DNA of 20,013 nt, taken from the NCBI GenBank assembly GCA_003990745.1, contig RBNI01002019.1:1-20013 (forward strand). The letters run 5' to 3'. Positions 10,077 through 19,350 of this stretch are shown piece after piece. The number at the start of each line of letters is the position of its first letter. Position 1 is the stretch's first letter. The notes beneath the pieces are model-generated. The model was not told where the DNA came from, searched no databases, and saw only the letters and a program-made list of their open reading frames with translations. This DNA comes from Jimgerdemannia flammicorona (Eukaryota; Mucoromycota; Endogonomycetes; Endogonales; Endogonaceae). The position numbers and the translations under genes are program-made.

Positions 10077-11277
10077 ATGTTGTTTCAAAAACAAGTTCTT
10101 GCAAAAGTATTAATGAATGTTTATCCTATTCATCCCCCACTGGTATCTTGTCCTGCTGATTCCCACATCAGTCTTTCATCTAATATAAATCACATTTTCT
10201 TGGTAGATCTTTTCTTGGCTAGCATCTCACTCACATTCCCAAAACAACCTCTAATAGCATCATTATTGTCATCTGTTCTTTTTCTCCTACATACTTGAGC
10301 ATTGGACAGTGCAACATAATTGGCCTTGTCGCAGATTATTCTCAAAGTAGCCTGATATTAAATGAATATATGGTGAGAAACTGGATGTGCCTGTTTGTCA
10401 GAAGATAATCATAGGGATATTCATCTTGATGTCAGTCATAATAGTGCAGATCACCTCCAGACATGTAATGGTTTCAATTACATTAGGCATCTTAGTCCAG
10501 TTAAGTCTGCCTAGCTGGCAGACATTTGTACTCTTACAATCCATAGTATAGACATCATACATCCAGCCTTTTGAATACAGAAAAGAGTAGTGAAATTATT
10601 AGTTGCAATGAATCCTACTGATACTAATCAAAGATCAGATTGGACTCCAAGAATAAATATCTGGTACAGCTTGTCATCAGGGATATTTGGATTTGTAGAG
10701 AAAAAGGCATATAATATATCTCTCATGGAGATAGCAAGATCTATGCGATCAGTGAATATTTTTTTACAATAGGCTTCTGGGAGACCGCTGCTCTAAAGCC
10801 TGATGATCACTTTGACCTTGTCAATACTTGACCTCAAAGTTCTCTTAAAGTCACACCTCTGACCAATTTGAGCATAAAGTACAATGGATCGCCCTTGATT
10901 CCAATATTGGACAGATGTCCAGTAACAAATCTCACTCTTACAGAAAAAGCATAAGTAAGATATAGAAGTAGATCATATGTGTGTTAACAGTCAGGACTTA
11001 TACTTCTACTTTGAGTTATTTCTGGTCAAGCAATTTTCTTGCTAGCATGTTTGGAAATAAATTATTAAATACCGCCTCTGATATTGGCAGATTGACTTCT
11101 TTGAGATTGTCCACACTATATTAATTACTATCAGTATTATTCGATGTCTGAGAAGAAAGGGAGAGAAAAAACTTACTAGGTCAAAATAGCATATTTGATG
11201 GGGTAAGAATCAACATCATTAATATCCTTCAATGCATGTTCAATGTCTCTTGGATTACTCAGGCCACTTCAGATAGT
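10077..11277 (-). pseudogene. 3' half of an unrecognised multi-exon gene, degraded
   Basis: This continues the gene at 17253-18528 across the LINE. Exon 11277-11177 encodes a stretch ending DVDSYPIKYAILT and joins in phase to exon 11115-11010 (NLPISEAVFNNLFPNMLARK) across a 61-nt GTAAGT...TAG intron. Further left are readable pieces GHLSNIGIKGDPLYFMLKLV (about 10860-10920), STNPNIPDDKLYQIFILGVQ (about 10630-10690) and NNFTTLFCIQKAGCMMSILW (about 10545-10605). Many in-frame TGA and TAG codons occur, including TGA at 11269-11271 in the first exon here, mostly where CGA or CAG would fit, plus frame shifts. I do not recognise the family and give no function. The true 3' end is uncertain, because the pieces fade toward the AT-rich block. 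Confidence 0.55.
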
Positions 11278-11314
11278 CTATACAAGAATAAATCAGTTAG
11301 CTTTATTATTAGAT

Positions 11315-11332
11315 AAAGATCCATTATTACCA
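11315..11332. repeat. Target-site duplication, left copy, of the full-length LINE
   Basis: GATCCATTATTACCA preceded by three A residues occurs here and again at 17197-17214, directly after the LINE poly(A). Fifteen bases are certain; up to three A residues are ambiguous because they merge with the tail. The two copies are identical, which argues for a recent insertion by target-primed reverse transcription. Confidence 0.92.
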
Positions 11333-11436
11333 TCTCTTTCCAGTACCATTCGGGTTACACAACCTTTGGAGGGCACTTTCAACATCGTTTTTGGAGAAAA
11401 GAGACTAACAACATAGCAACTGACAGGCAACCTGAG

Positions 11437-13437
11437 GTGCGTACTGGGCAGGGTGGCCCAAGTGCTTTTGACTGGCAGCAAGTGGGGAGGGGTCCAGGCC
11501 TGGGGGGGGGTATGAGGGGGCTGCTGGCCAGTGGACGTGGAAGGGATAGAGGTGGCGGCAGAGGATTCGGATCTGGGAGGGCAAGCTTTGCGGAGACAGT
11601 GAAGGGGAGGCAGCAGGCATCAGGGCTGGAGGGCTGGCTGAGGAGAGGTAAGGAGAACGAGAAGGTGATGGTGCAGGGGAGAGCAGCCCTTGGAAGGGGG
11701 GGCAGTGGAGCTAGGGGAGTAGTGGCTGGGGGGAGTGTAACTGCTGATGGAGAGGGGACTGTCAATCTGAAAAAAAATCCAGATGTGATAGCTGATGGTG
11801 AGGCTGAGCAGCAGAGGCTTAGAAGACAAGGAGACTTGGCGGATGGTGTGATGGGACTGGTGGTGGCCCTATTACTCAAAAAATCGATTTTGGCATTCGT
11901 AGTTACACTGTACTTCCAGGGCCTAGTGGTGACAGTGAAAATGGTGCTGGGGCTTATTGCTAAGCAAGTGGCGGGAGCTGCGTCTGTGAAGTTCTTGAAG
12001 GGACTGGAGGGAGTGGAGGTGGGTTTTGAGGAGGCGGCACCATTGGAGGAGGTGCTGAAGGTTGGATTGGTAGTTGGTGAGATATGTATTCTGATGGCAC
12101 GTTGTCTGAAGTGGGATCCCAGGGTGGTCCAACTGCTGGTGAAAGGAGTGCCAACGGTGATAGCAATGGAGATGAGAAAGAGGGTTGAGGAATTCATGGC
12201 GGAATATAGTGAGGTGGTGGATATTGGATTCAGGGTCTGGGAAGGGACCTCACTCAGGACTGGTGACATGGATGTGAGGATTCGGCTGACTGGGAAGGAA
12301 GCTACTGGGAAGGTGAGGGACTGGCCTTCGGCGATGGTCTGGGGAGCTATTTTGTGTAAGGTGATGAGGGTAAAGGGAAGTGAGGAGGAGGAGGAGGATT
12401 TATTGGAAGCACTTGAAGAGTTGGATGGTGCTATAGAGAGGCGAGCAAAGGCTTGGGCGGATCTTGTGGAGGCGACGCACTTGGAGGTGGTGGATGAGAA
12501 GTAGACTCGAGTGACCAAGGAGCAGTAGGAAAGGGCTCAGGGGCAGAAGAGGCAGAAGGAGCTACTGGCCAAACTAGATCATGGGCCACTGGGGAATACG
12601 AGCAAGGTGAAGGGCACTGGGGGAGCTAAAGTGAGTGTTTGGACTAGTGAGGGGGTAGGGAAGGACAAGACAGTGGCAGGAGAGGGGAAAGAGATGACTA
12701 GTAAGGATCCTTATGCTGATGGCACACTGGAGGTTTGGGAGGAGGACTGGGAGGGCTCCCCTACCCCTACCCCCCTTATCAGGCGTGGCCTGGCTGCCCA
12801 AAACAGGGTGGTAGAAGATGTACCAATGCGAGGGGCCCAGAAGGTACAATTCAGAGTTCTGGAGGTAGAGTATGGAGGACAGGCAGCAGCGGCTGGAGAG
12901 GAGGAACTGGTGGATGTCCCAGAGGAATGGGATGAGTCTGCAAGTGCTGGAGCTGACACCACAATGTTGGAGGGAGGGAGGCCAGCGACTCCGGGGGGGA
13001 AGGAGGTGGGGAACTTACTTTGGATGTATCGGATGATAAACAATCTGGCGGTGGAAGAGTTGGGGGAGGTGGACTTATGAGTGATGAGTGATGAGCACTG
13101 GGCAGGGTTACTGCAGGGGGATGGAGTAATGAAGGCATTGAAGGCAGAAATTCTTGCAGTGTACCTAGAGGAGGAAGGGTATGAAGTGGATAAGGAGAGA
13201 GAGACAGAAATGGCGGTTGTTGCTGGAGAGAGGGCTGAATAATACTGGAACAAGCATCATGGACTATAGCTCTGGCAGGAGGCATGCATAGAGTACCAAG
13301 AGGAGTTCGAGGAGAAGGCAGATGAAGAGATGACCAAACTGCTGGCTATATTGGAGGCTCAGAGGGCCGAAGAGGAAGAGGTGGCTGTAGAACACGATCT
13401 GGACATGGCGCAGGAGGAGATGAGCTTGGAGCAGTAG
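11437..13437 (+). pseudogene. LINE ORF1 (Gag-like), five internal stops
   Basis: One plus-strand frame runs from ATG at 11437 to the stop at 13435-13437 (666 codons), interrupted by TAG 12502, TAG 12526, TGA 13078, TAA 13240 and TAG 13267. The N-terminal 100 residues are Gly/Arg-rich and probably bind RNA (for example GRGRDRGGGRGFGSGRA). A middle segment (about 12140-12350) contains EMRKRVEEFMAEYSEVVDIG and LTGKEATGKVRDWPSAMVWG. The C-terminal part is Glu-rich and likely helical. No CCHC zinc knuckle is seen. Between about 11830 and 12100 the hydrophobic, Val/Leu-rich reading looks unlike the rest, and another frame looks equally protein-like, so a local frame shift is possible. Position before the endonuclease-RT ORF is the main reason for calling it ORF1. 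Confidence 0.6.
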
Positions 13438-13501
13438 AGACCGATCACCAATATAATATATTTTCATTATAAACAGTACAACTAACATTTTTTCTTTAAA
13501 C

Positions 13502-16500
13502 ATGAATAGATTATGGGGTACTGCTCGACGTAGGAACATTTTTACTTAGATGAAGGGATTGGAGGCTGATCTTTTCCTCTTGCAGGATGTTAGGTGTGAG
13601 GATGATTTGGATAAGATGGAGTGGACAAAGGAATGGGGAGGTGTGGCGATTTGGAAGGGCAAGGTTGGGATTTTGGTTCGGAAAGACAGAGGGGAGATAC
13701 AGGATGTGAGGAGCTGGGGGGAGCGACTGGTCTGGGGTGAGTGGATTCATGCAGGCTGGGAGCCAGTTACTGTGGGCTCCTGCTACTGCCCTACAGTACG
13801 GAGTGAGAGGGTAGAGTGGGTGAGAGGATTACAGGAGAGTGGGAGCCTAGTAGAGGCAGGGGTAGATATGCTTGGGGGAGATTTTAATATGATTCGGGAT
13901 GTACTATTGGATAGAACAGATGGCGGATGAGGTGCTGAGAGCAGGAGTGGAGGACTGGTGGCATGGGAGGAGGTCGAAAGACTGAGTGTATTGGTAGACG
14001 CTGGTAGGGAGTGCTGGGGGAATAGGAGGGTTTATACGTATTGGGCAGGAGGTCTGGGGACAAGGATCAATTGGATTCTGACAGCCAGCTGCTGGGGCCT
14101 AGATGTTTGGAAGTTGCTGGAGGTGGAATGGTGTCCATGGTCAGATCACTGGGGGCTTTTGGGACAGGGGTGCTTTGGGGGTAGTGGAGATGGGCCTGGA
14201 CATTGGTGCCTCAATTCCTCTTTGTTAGATGACGAGACCCGGTGGGATGAGTGGGCTAAGGACATTCAGATGAGAATGGAGGACTGGTAGCAGGAAGGTG
14301 TCTCAGTTGGGGTTCAATGGATAAGGATGAAGGAGATGGCCAAGATTTACTGGAGTGAGGCTGGCAAGGAGGCAGAGAAGCAGAGAAGGTATAGAGTGCA
14401 TTGGGCTTTTACTAGATTGACTAGACTCTTGGAGGAGTGGGTGAGGTTGAGGATACTGGAGAGAGACGAAGATTGGAGGTTAATGAGGGTGAAATCAGAG
14501 ATTAGGGAACTACAACAGGTGCTGCGGGAAGAGGAAGAGGCAAGAGTACAGAGCTTGGCAGTACGGCTCTGCTGGCAGAATCTAGAGGAGGGGGAGAGGT
14601 CTTCCAAGTTTCTTACGAAGGCTCTCAGGGCAAGGCGGGTGCAGCAATGGTGGGAAAAGGTATTGGACTCCAATGGTATACTGGTATATGGTGTACAGGA
14701 CATTCTTGGATCGCTGAAGGAGAGATGGAGTAGATTGTGGAGTAAGGAGGAGGGTGGGGCAGATGCCATGGCTATTGACCAAGCATTGGAGGATTGGCAC
14801 CCACCATATGTTGAGGGACTAGGTGACTTGGTGATGCCTGTACAGGAAATGGAGATCCACCAGGTTCTTGCTGTGACGACGCCAGGTACAGCACCTGGAG
14901 AGAATGATCTGCCCTGGGACTTTTGGAAGCGAATGGTTGATGTCCCAGGGGTGATGGGAGAGATGACAGTATTGTGTGATTTCATTCTATAGACCGGGAG
15001 GTGAGTGGGGGAGCAGGACCTTGGGCTGGTGACGCTGCTTTATAAGAACAAAGGAAGGAGGGAGGATTGGAAGAACTGGAGACCAATAATGTTGCTAGAC
15101 ATGGACAGAAAGTTGGTGACTAAGGTGGTGGTGGCAAGACTACAGAAGGTGGCCCAGCAAGTCGTGGGTATTGAGTAGAGGGGATTTGTAGGTGGTCGGC
15201 TAATCAGAGATAGCACTGCCTGGGTACATGGAGTTATTGAAGGGGCAAGGGCCTGTGGACTGAATGGGTGTCTAGTCTTCTTGGACCAGAAGAAGGCATA
15301 CGATTGGGTGCGAAGAGTCTGGCTGGCGAAAGTCTTGGATAGAATGGGGGTTCCAACCCATTTCCAGTCAACTATGGTCAGCCTACTGGAAGGGAGTAGG
15401 GCAGTGCTCATATGTAATGGTCATAGAGGGGTGGTGTTCTCCTTGGGTAGGGGGGTGCCCCAGGGGGACCCACTGTCACCAATTTTGTATGCTCTTTCCC
15501 TGGAACCCCTTATGGATAGAATTAGATGGAGGATAGGAGGACTCTCTATCTATGGCATAGGATGGAAAGTTGGGGCCTTTGCGGATGACATAGTGGTTGG
15601 TTTGGGTTTGATTGCTGATGTGGAAGAGCTTAAGAAGACTGTAGAGTGGTATGAGGAGAACTCTGGAGCAAAGCTGAATTGGCATAAGTGTGAAACGATA
15701 GTGCTCGGCAATGGCCTGATTGGAGAAGAGGTCATAGGAACAATTGTCCCCACGGACAAAGCAGTATGGTACTTGGGCATTTATTTGTCAGTCTACGGGT
15801 CAGTTCTGCCCAGGCTTTGGTGGGAGCAGAGGGTTGGAATCTGAGAGGAGGTCCTGCGAAGTTGGGGGAGAAGACATTTCTCTCTGGCAGAATGGGTTTC
15901 AATTTTGAATGTCTACTGGCTGCTGAAGTTGTGGTATCTGACATATCATCTGGACTTCCTGGTCTGGGTGGTGAAGAGATTGATGAAGTCAGCGAAGGGA
16001 TGGATTTGGGCTGGGAGGCGGAGTCAGATTGGTTGGGAGACCTTATCTCTACCAGTAGAGAGGGGTGGTCTTGGGCTGGTTGACTTTCCAAAAATGTTAC
16101 ACTGCTTGCGAGCATGGTGGCTAAAGAGGGCAGTGGAATTGAGAGGAGGTGGTTGGGTTTCTTTGCTACAGAAGATCTGGAAGAGGTGGTCATCGCCAAG
16201 GGGCTTGACCGGCGATCTCCTCTCTTTGGTTGGACTTCAGAGTACGAAGCTATTGCAATATAAAGAATTTTGGTGGGGGATAGCAGATGGGGTGTACCGC
16301 ATTGGAATTCGTTGGCAGGGGAATGAAGGGGAGGAGGAGTGGGATCCAGCGATATGGAGATGAGATCATATACTGCTGGGTGGCACTCCCTTAATTGAGT
16401 TTGATATTGGTGATGGAGTGGAATGCCAAAGGGGACCAGGCCAGGATCTGTGGCCTAGCAGTTGGCAAGGAGTCGGAATTGGCAAAGAGTGGGACTGGAA

Positions 16501-17125
16501 TGGTGTTTGGACCTGGAGCGCTGCAATGAGAAAGTAGATGCCACCAAAGTACTGGGTAGTCTGGTGGTGCATGCTGTGGAGGAATATTATGCTCAACTTT
16601 CACTCAGGGTACCTTGTCATAGGAGGTTGCTTCTACTGCGAGGAATACCATAATGTAGGGCAGGAGGGGGGTTATGTACAGACGTCTGAACATTGGCTAG
16701 GAGAGTGTGAGGTGTTGGGGGATTTTTGGCGGATAATTGGGGAGCACTTGGGGGTATGGCATAGGAGAGATAAAGTGCGAGGGAGGTGGGAGGATTTGAG
16801 AGAGAGATTGGTAGGAGGGATAGGGAAGGAGTGGATTACTTTGAGCTGAGCATTGGCTATTTGGGTGGGGCTGGTCAGTCACTGGCTATTTGTTTTTGAG
16901 GATGGGAGCTGACAGAGCTTGGGGGACCAGTTGTTGCAGTGGCGTAGGCTTATGGAAGACACCTTAACAGGCTGGTAGCTTGGTTGGGGGCTGCAGAGTA
17001 GTCAGAAGCGTCGCTTAGTAGAGAAAATTTGTAGACAGAGCAAGGGGAGAGTTGGTATAGTTGGTAGGAGGATGATCTTTATTCATGAGGAGGGGGGGAG
17101 GAGCCCCCCTATGGGGATTAGGTAG
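13502..17125 (+). pseudogene. LINE ORF2: AP endonuclease, reverse transcriptase, C-terminal zinc finger; 12 internal stops
   Basis: A single frame of 1,207 codons runs from ATG 13502 to TAG 17123. Endonuclease (residues about 1-230): ADLFLLQDVR (the usual Glu replaced by Asp), GGDFN near 13880, RINWIL, and the SDH motif near 14145. Reverse transcriptase (about 430-750): APGENDLPWDFWK, VTLLYKNKG with NWRPI, FLDQKKAYDWV near 15280, GVPQGDPLSPILY near 15450, and the catalytic FADD near 15580. The C-terminal region has a Cys/His cluster, CFYC followed by H and C (about 16625-16715), as in LINE zinc fingers. Internal stops are at 13547, 13928, 14288, 14990, 15002, 15176, 15842, 16361, 16535, 16847, 16910 and 16976; all are TAG or TGA. 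No RNase H domain was recognised. The protein would nick DNA and copy the LINE RNA at the target. Confidence 0.9.
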
Positions 17126-17161
17126 TGAGTGGTGATGATGTATACTTATTTATAGACTGGT

Positions 17162-17196
17162 AATAAAGGCGGAGTCCAAGTAACTATAAAAAAAAA
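17162..17196 (+). terminator. LINE 3' end: AATAAA signal, conserved tail and poly(A)
   Basis: AATAAA at 17162-17167 is followed about 20 bp later by AACTATAAAA and an A tract that runs into the target duplication. The same order of GTAATAAAG, GTCCAAGTAACTATAAA and poly(A) occurs at the end of copy B, and a diverged version ends copy C. The 3' end is therefore a family-wide feature, serving polyadenylation and probably recognition by the element's reverse transcriptase. Confidence 0.8.
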
Positions 17197-17214
17197 AAAG
17201 ATCCATTATTACCA
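17197..17214. repeat. Target-site duplication, right copy, of the full-length LINE
   Basis: This is identical to 11315-11332 (GATCCATTATTACCA plus up to three A residues). Removing one copy and the LINE joins the flanks into a continuous 93-nt intron of the minus-strand gene. Confidence 0.92.
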
Positions 17215-17252
17215 GATGTTTGAAATTAAAATGATCAATTCTTCTCAACTAC

Positions 17253-18528
17253 CTTATCAATTTTGTCAAAGAGACAGGATACATTGTCCGATATCAGAGT
17301 CTCTGAAAGCTTGACTTCTTGCCTGAAACTCTGAACCATTTCTGCCCAATCTTCTTTGATGAACAGCACCTTACTTGTGATGCTGTCACCTGTAAGGTCT
17401 AAGATGCCCCAGTATGTAAGACTACAGGTGCAAAAAGTAATTGGCAAGGCTTCAGGATAAGCATGTCAGAAGAATCTAAGTGCTCAGAAAATTTACAAAC
17501 CACTCACTCGTCATACTTTCACCCATCTGGAAGATCCTTCATATAGGACTTGAGCACCGAGGTAACATCTGTGCCACTGGTTAAGATGTAGGGACCTCTG
17601 ACTATATTGGCTGTGGCATCATTCTCCGGTCTTCCACTCACTTGATTTCCATTTTCGTCCTAATAAGTGAAAGTGCAAATGGTTCATGAACAGAATTGAT
17701 CCAAAGGAGGGCAAGAATTAAATAAGCAAATGGCTGAAATAACAAACCAAAAGCATTGTCGCACAAAAGCTATTACAAAATTTGCATACTGGAATTGTCA
17801 AGACAAATTGCAAAAATGAAACTATATCTCTACATCTTCTTGATCATTGTCACTCATGCCATCTTCGTTAACCTCATCAACATCTTCTTCACCCATGTCA
17901 TCACCAGACTTGTTTTGTTGTATAGTATCACTTGGCTTTCGCTTGGTTATTTGAACATCCTATAGTAAAATTCAACACATCTCTGAATTTTCCATTACAA
18001 GTTCCTTAACTGTTCTAGAGTATTTGACTTTATCTGGTTTTTTGCCAATGAACTTATTTCCTCATGGAGATCCAGATTTGTTTGACGGACAGAGTGACGA
18101 ATGGATAACTATTTATATTATTGTTAGTATTGAGAGTCTCAAACAGTTCAAATCTATGGCAACTGCACATACCGCTGTCTTTTCTTGCATCCATTGTTCC
18201 CAATCTTGCTGAAACCTTGTTTCCTAGCCAGAAGAAAGCATAGGCATTAGAATTACTATTTGGCGACATGACATAGACTCGCAAAGAAAAAAATTATTTA
18301 GTTACATATACTGAGATCCTTTTGTATTTTTTGAAGCTTTTCTGTTACAGCTTGATCCTTGCTTCGCTCCAAGGCAATTTGGAGAGTACTTTGATATTTT
18401 TCAAAGGCTCGAACTCGATGTGTTGAAAAGGCGAAGCAAAAGAATTCCAGCAGAGTAGGATTGCAACTATTGGTCATCCAGCCAATGTTCCGTTTTCGCA
18501 TGGTAGAGTTACATTGAGGCTTTGGCAT
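17253..18528 (-). pseudogene. 5' half of an unrecognised multi-exon gene, interrupted by a LINE in an intron
   Basis: Start ATG is at 18528. Exons that can be read: 18528-18312 (ends KLQKIQKDL); 18223-18173 (RFQQDWEQWMQEKTA); 18108-17999 (RHSVRQTNLDLHEEISSLAK, coiled-coil-like); 17959-about 17826 (a Lys/Arg patch then an acidic run, GEEDVDEVNEDGMSDNDQED); 17659-17523 (IVRGPYILTSGTDVTSVLKS); 17421-17253 (LTYWGILDLTGDSITSKVLF). The introns are short; the one at 18172-18109 has a perfect TACTAAC branch site. The last two exons join in phase, but phases at the first and third junctions do not reconcile, through mis-set splice sites or indels. The final donor (GTAGTTGAG from 17252) pairs with an acceptor TATAG at 11280-11278 beyond the LINE. 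No stop lies within these exons. The family is not recognised; a coiled-coil plus acidic-linker N-terminus is all that can be stated. Confidence 0.55.
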
Positions 18529-18540
18529 TATGAACTTAGC

Positions 18541-18620
18541 AAAAAAAAAAAAAATAGTGAGAATTTATTGAATAAACAAAACTAATAAACAATAGTATAG
18601 TGGGCTTTTAACCACTCAAG
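18541..18620. other. Upstream region of the minus-strand gene with an A tract
   Basis: A 14-nt A tract (18541-18554) lies just upstream of the ATG at 18528. The rest is AT-rich without an obvious TATA box. It lies between the gene start and the duplicated GC-rich block. Confidence 0.35.
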
Positions 18621-18797
18621 GCCGGCCACCCCTACACGGTGACTTGCCATTACTGGCTTCCGACAGCTTAGTCTGCCGCAGACGCCTTGTGTGATTAACA
18701 AACCCTCACAATACTTCTTTGCAATGAAATCAGCCGGCCACCCCTACACGGTGACTTGCCATTACTGGCTTCCGACAGCTTAGTCTGCCGCAGATGC
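18621..18797. repeat. Duplicated 65-bp GC-rich block (112-bp period)
   Basis: The segments 18621-18685 and 18733-18797 are identical except for one C/T difference near the end (GACGC versus GATGC). Each starts GCCGGCC and ends with the hairpin-forming GTCTGCCGCAGAC, or GTCTGCCGCAGAT in the second copy, where the C-to-T change breaks the outer base pair. The 47-bp spacer is unique apart from a weakly repeated TTAACA. The block is far richer in GC than its AT-rich surroundings. It could be a tandem remnant of a repeat, a structured RNA or a regulatory module; none is recognised. Confidence 0.85.
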
Positions 18798-18914
18798 TTC
18801 TTCCATGCTTAACAGAAGTAGCGGTACATTTATGAGGAAAAATTGTTCCTACGTACCTGATCATTGGAGTGAAGAGAGCAAAGTGGTGGTGTTTGTCTCC
18901 AAAAAAAAATCCAG

Positions 18915-18926
18915 TTACGTCACGTG
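18915..18926. promoter_or_regulatory. Overlapping CRE-like and E-box motifs
   Basis: TTACGTCA (18915-18922), the reverse complement of the CRE-like TGACGTAA, overlaps the palindromic E-box CACGTG (18921-18926). In fungi such sites bind bZIP and bHLH factors respectively. They lie 425 bp upstream of the ATG at 19351 and about 390 bp upstream of the minus-strand gene start at 18528, so they could serve either gene. Function is inferred from the motif only. Confidence 0.4.
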
Positions 18927-19350
18927 TTCACTTTGTCTTGTTTTGTTGCAGCACGCCCCAAATAAGAGATGAGCACGGGATCATTAGTTGGTCATGTGTC
19001 AATGTGTCATGGATGAGAGAAAGCGAAAGATGGTGGTGGAGGACACTATGGGACTATGGCTCGGTACATGGTTTTCTATTCTCAGCAGGATGGGCGGAGT
19101 GAGTGAGTGAGGTGAGGTTGCTGTATGGAAAACGAATGGGATTTTCTCTGCAAGATGATCAGCCGCAATCTATTTCGCAGGTTCTCGAGCGAGCGTGACT
19201 GGGAACCGTCTCCCCACATCGAACTCTGTACCACCCACTTTCAAACTCCAACCTCCCGAGCATACCACGACACCTATTTCTCTCGCTCCCTCCCATCTCA
19301 AACCCCTACTACCTCTGCAAGACAATCTCCACAACTACACACACAACGAA
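18927..19350. other. 5' flank and probable leader of the APSES-domain gene
   Basis: No gene is seen here. The last 150 bases become C-rich and G-poor (for example ACACCTATTTCTCTCGCTCC and the CA-rich run just before the ATG), which is typical of a fungal 5' untranslated leader with pyrimidine tracts. An upstream in-frame ATG at 19195 exists but lies in a C/T-rich context unlike coding sequence of the family. Confidence 0.45.

Larger units (their letters stand above)
11333..17196 (+). mobile_element. Near full-length LINE (non-LTR retrotransposon), copy A
   Basis: About 5.87 kb lies between two identical target duplications. It has a short 5' leader of about 100 bp, ORF1 (11437-13437), a 64-bp gap, ORF2 (13502-17125) with AP-type endonuclease and reverse transcriptase, then AATAAA (17162-17167), the tail AACTATAAAA and poly(A). 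The RT box GVPQGDPLSPILYALSLEPL resembles L1/Tx1-like elements, although Tad-type LINEs are the commonest in fungi; I leave the clade open. The coding strand is markedly rich in G and poor in C. Both ORFs carry premature stops, so this copy cannot move by itself. It is the least mutated of three copies in the window. It is inserted in antisense orientation in an intron of the minus-strand gene. Confidence 0.93.

Noticed and set aside
10077..10298. 73-codon plus-strand ORF
   Set aside because: It overlaps the degraded minus-strand gene and has no recognisable features.
11379..12518. 379-codon minus-strand ORF
   Set aside because: It is antisense to LINE ORF1, has a low-complexity Ser/Pro/Thr-rich product, and exists because the sense strand is G-rich.
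14347..14985. 212-codon minus-strand ORF
   Set aside because: It is a shadow of the reverse-transcriptase ORF with a Ser/Leu-rich composition and no family resemblance.
11437..17125. Stop-codon reassignment (TAG or TGA read as an amino acid) to explain long frames with in-frame stops
   Set aside because: Stops coincide with sites where CAG, CGA or TGG would fit, the sister copies show C-to-T context bias, and the APSES gene exons have no internal stops. RIP explains this better.
18621..18685. tRNA or 5S rRNA in the GC-rich block
   Set aside because: There is no cloverleaf, no A and B boxes in the proper spacing and no 5S-like internal control region.
19195..19350. Upstream start at 19195 for the APSES gene
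   Set aside because: The added 52 residues come from a C/T- and CA-rich leader-like sequence; the ATG at 19351 has better context.
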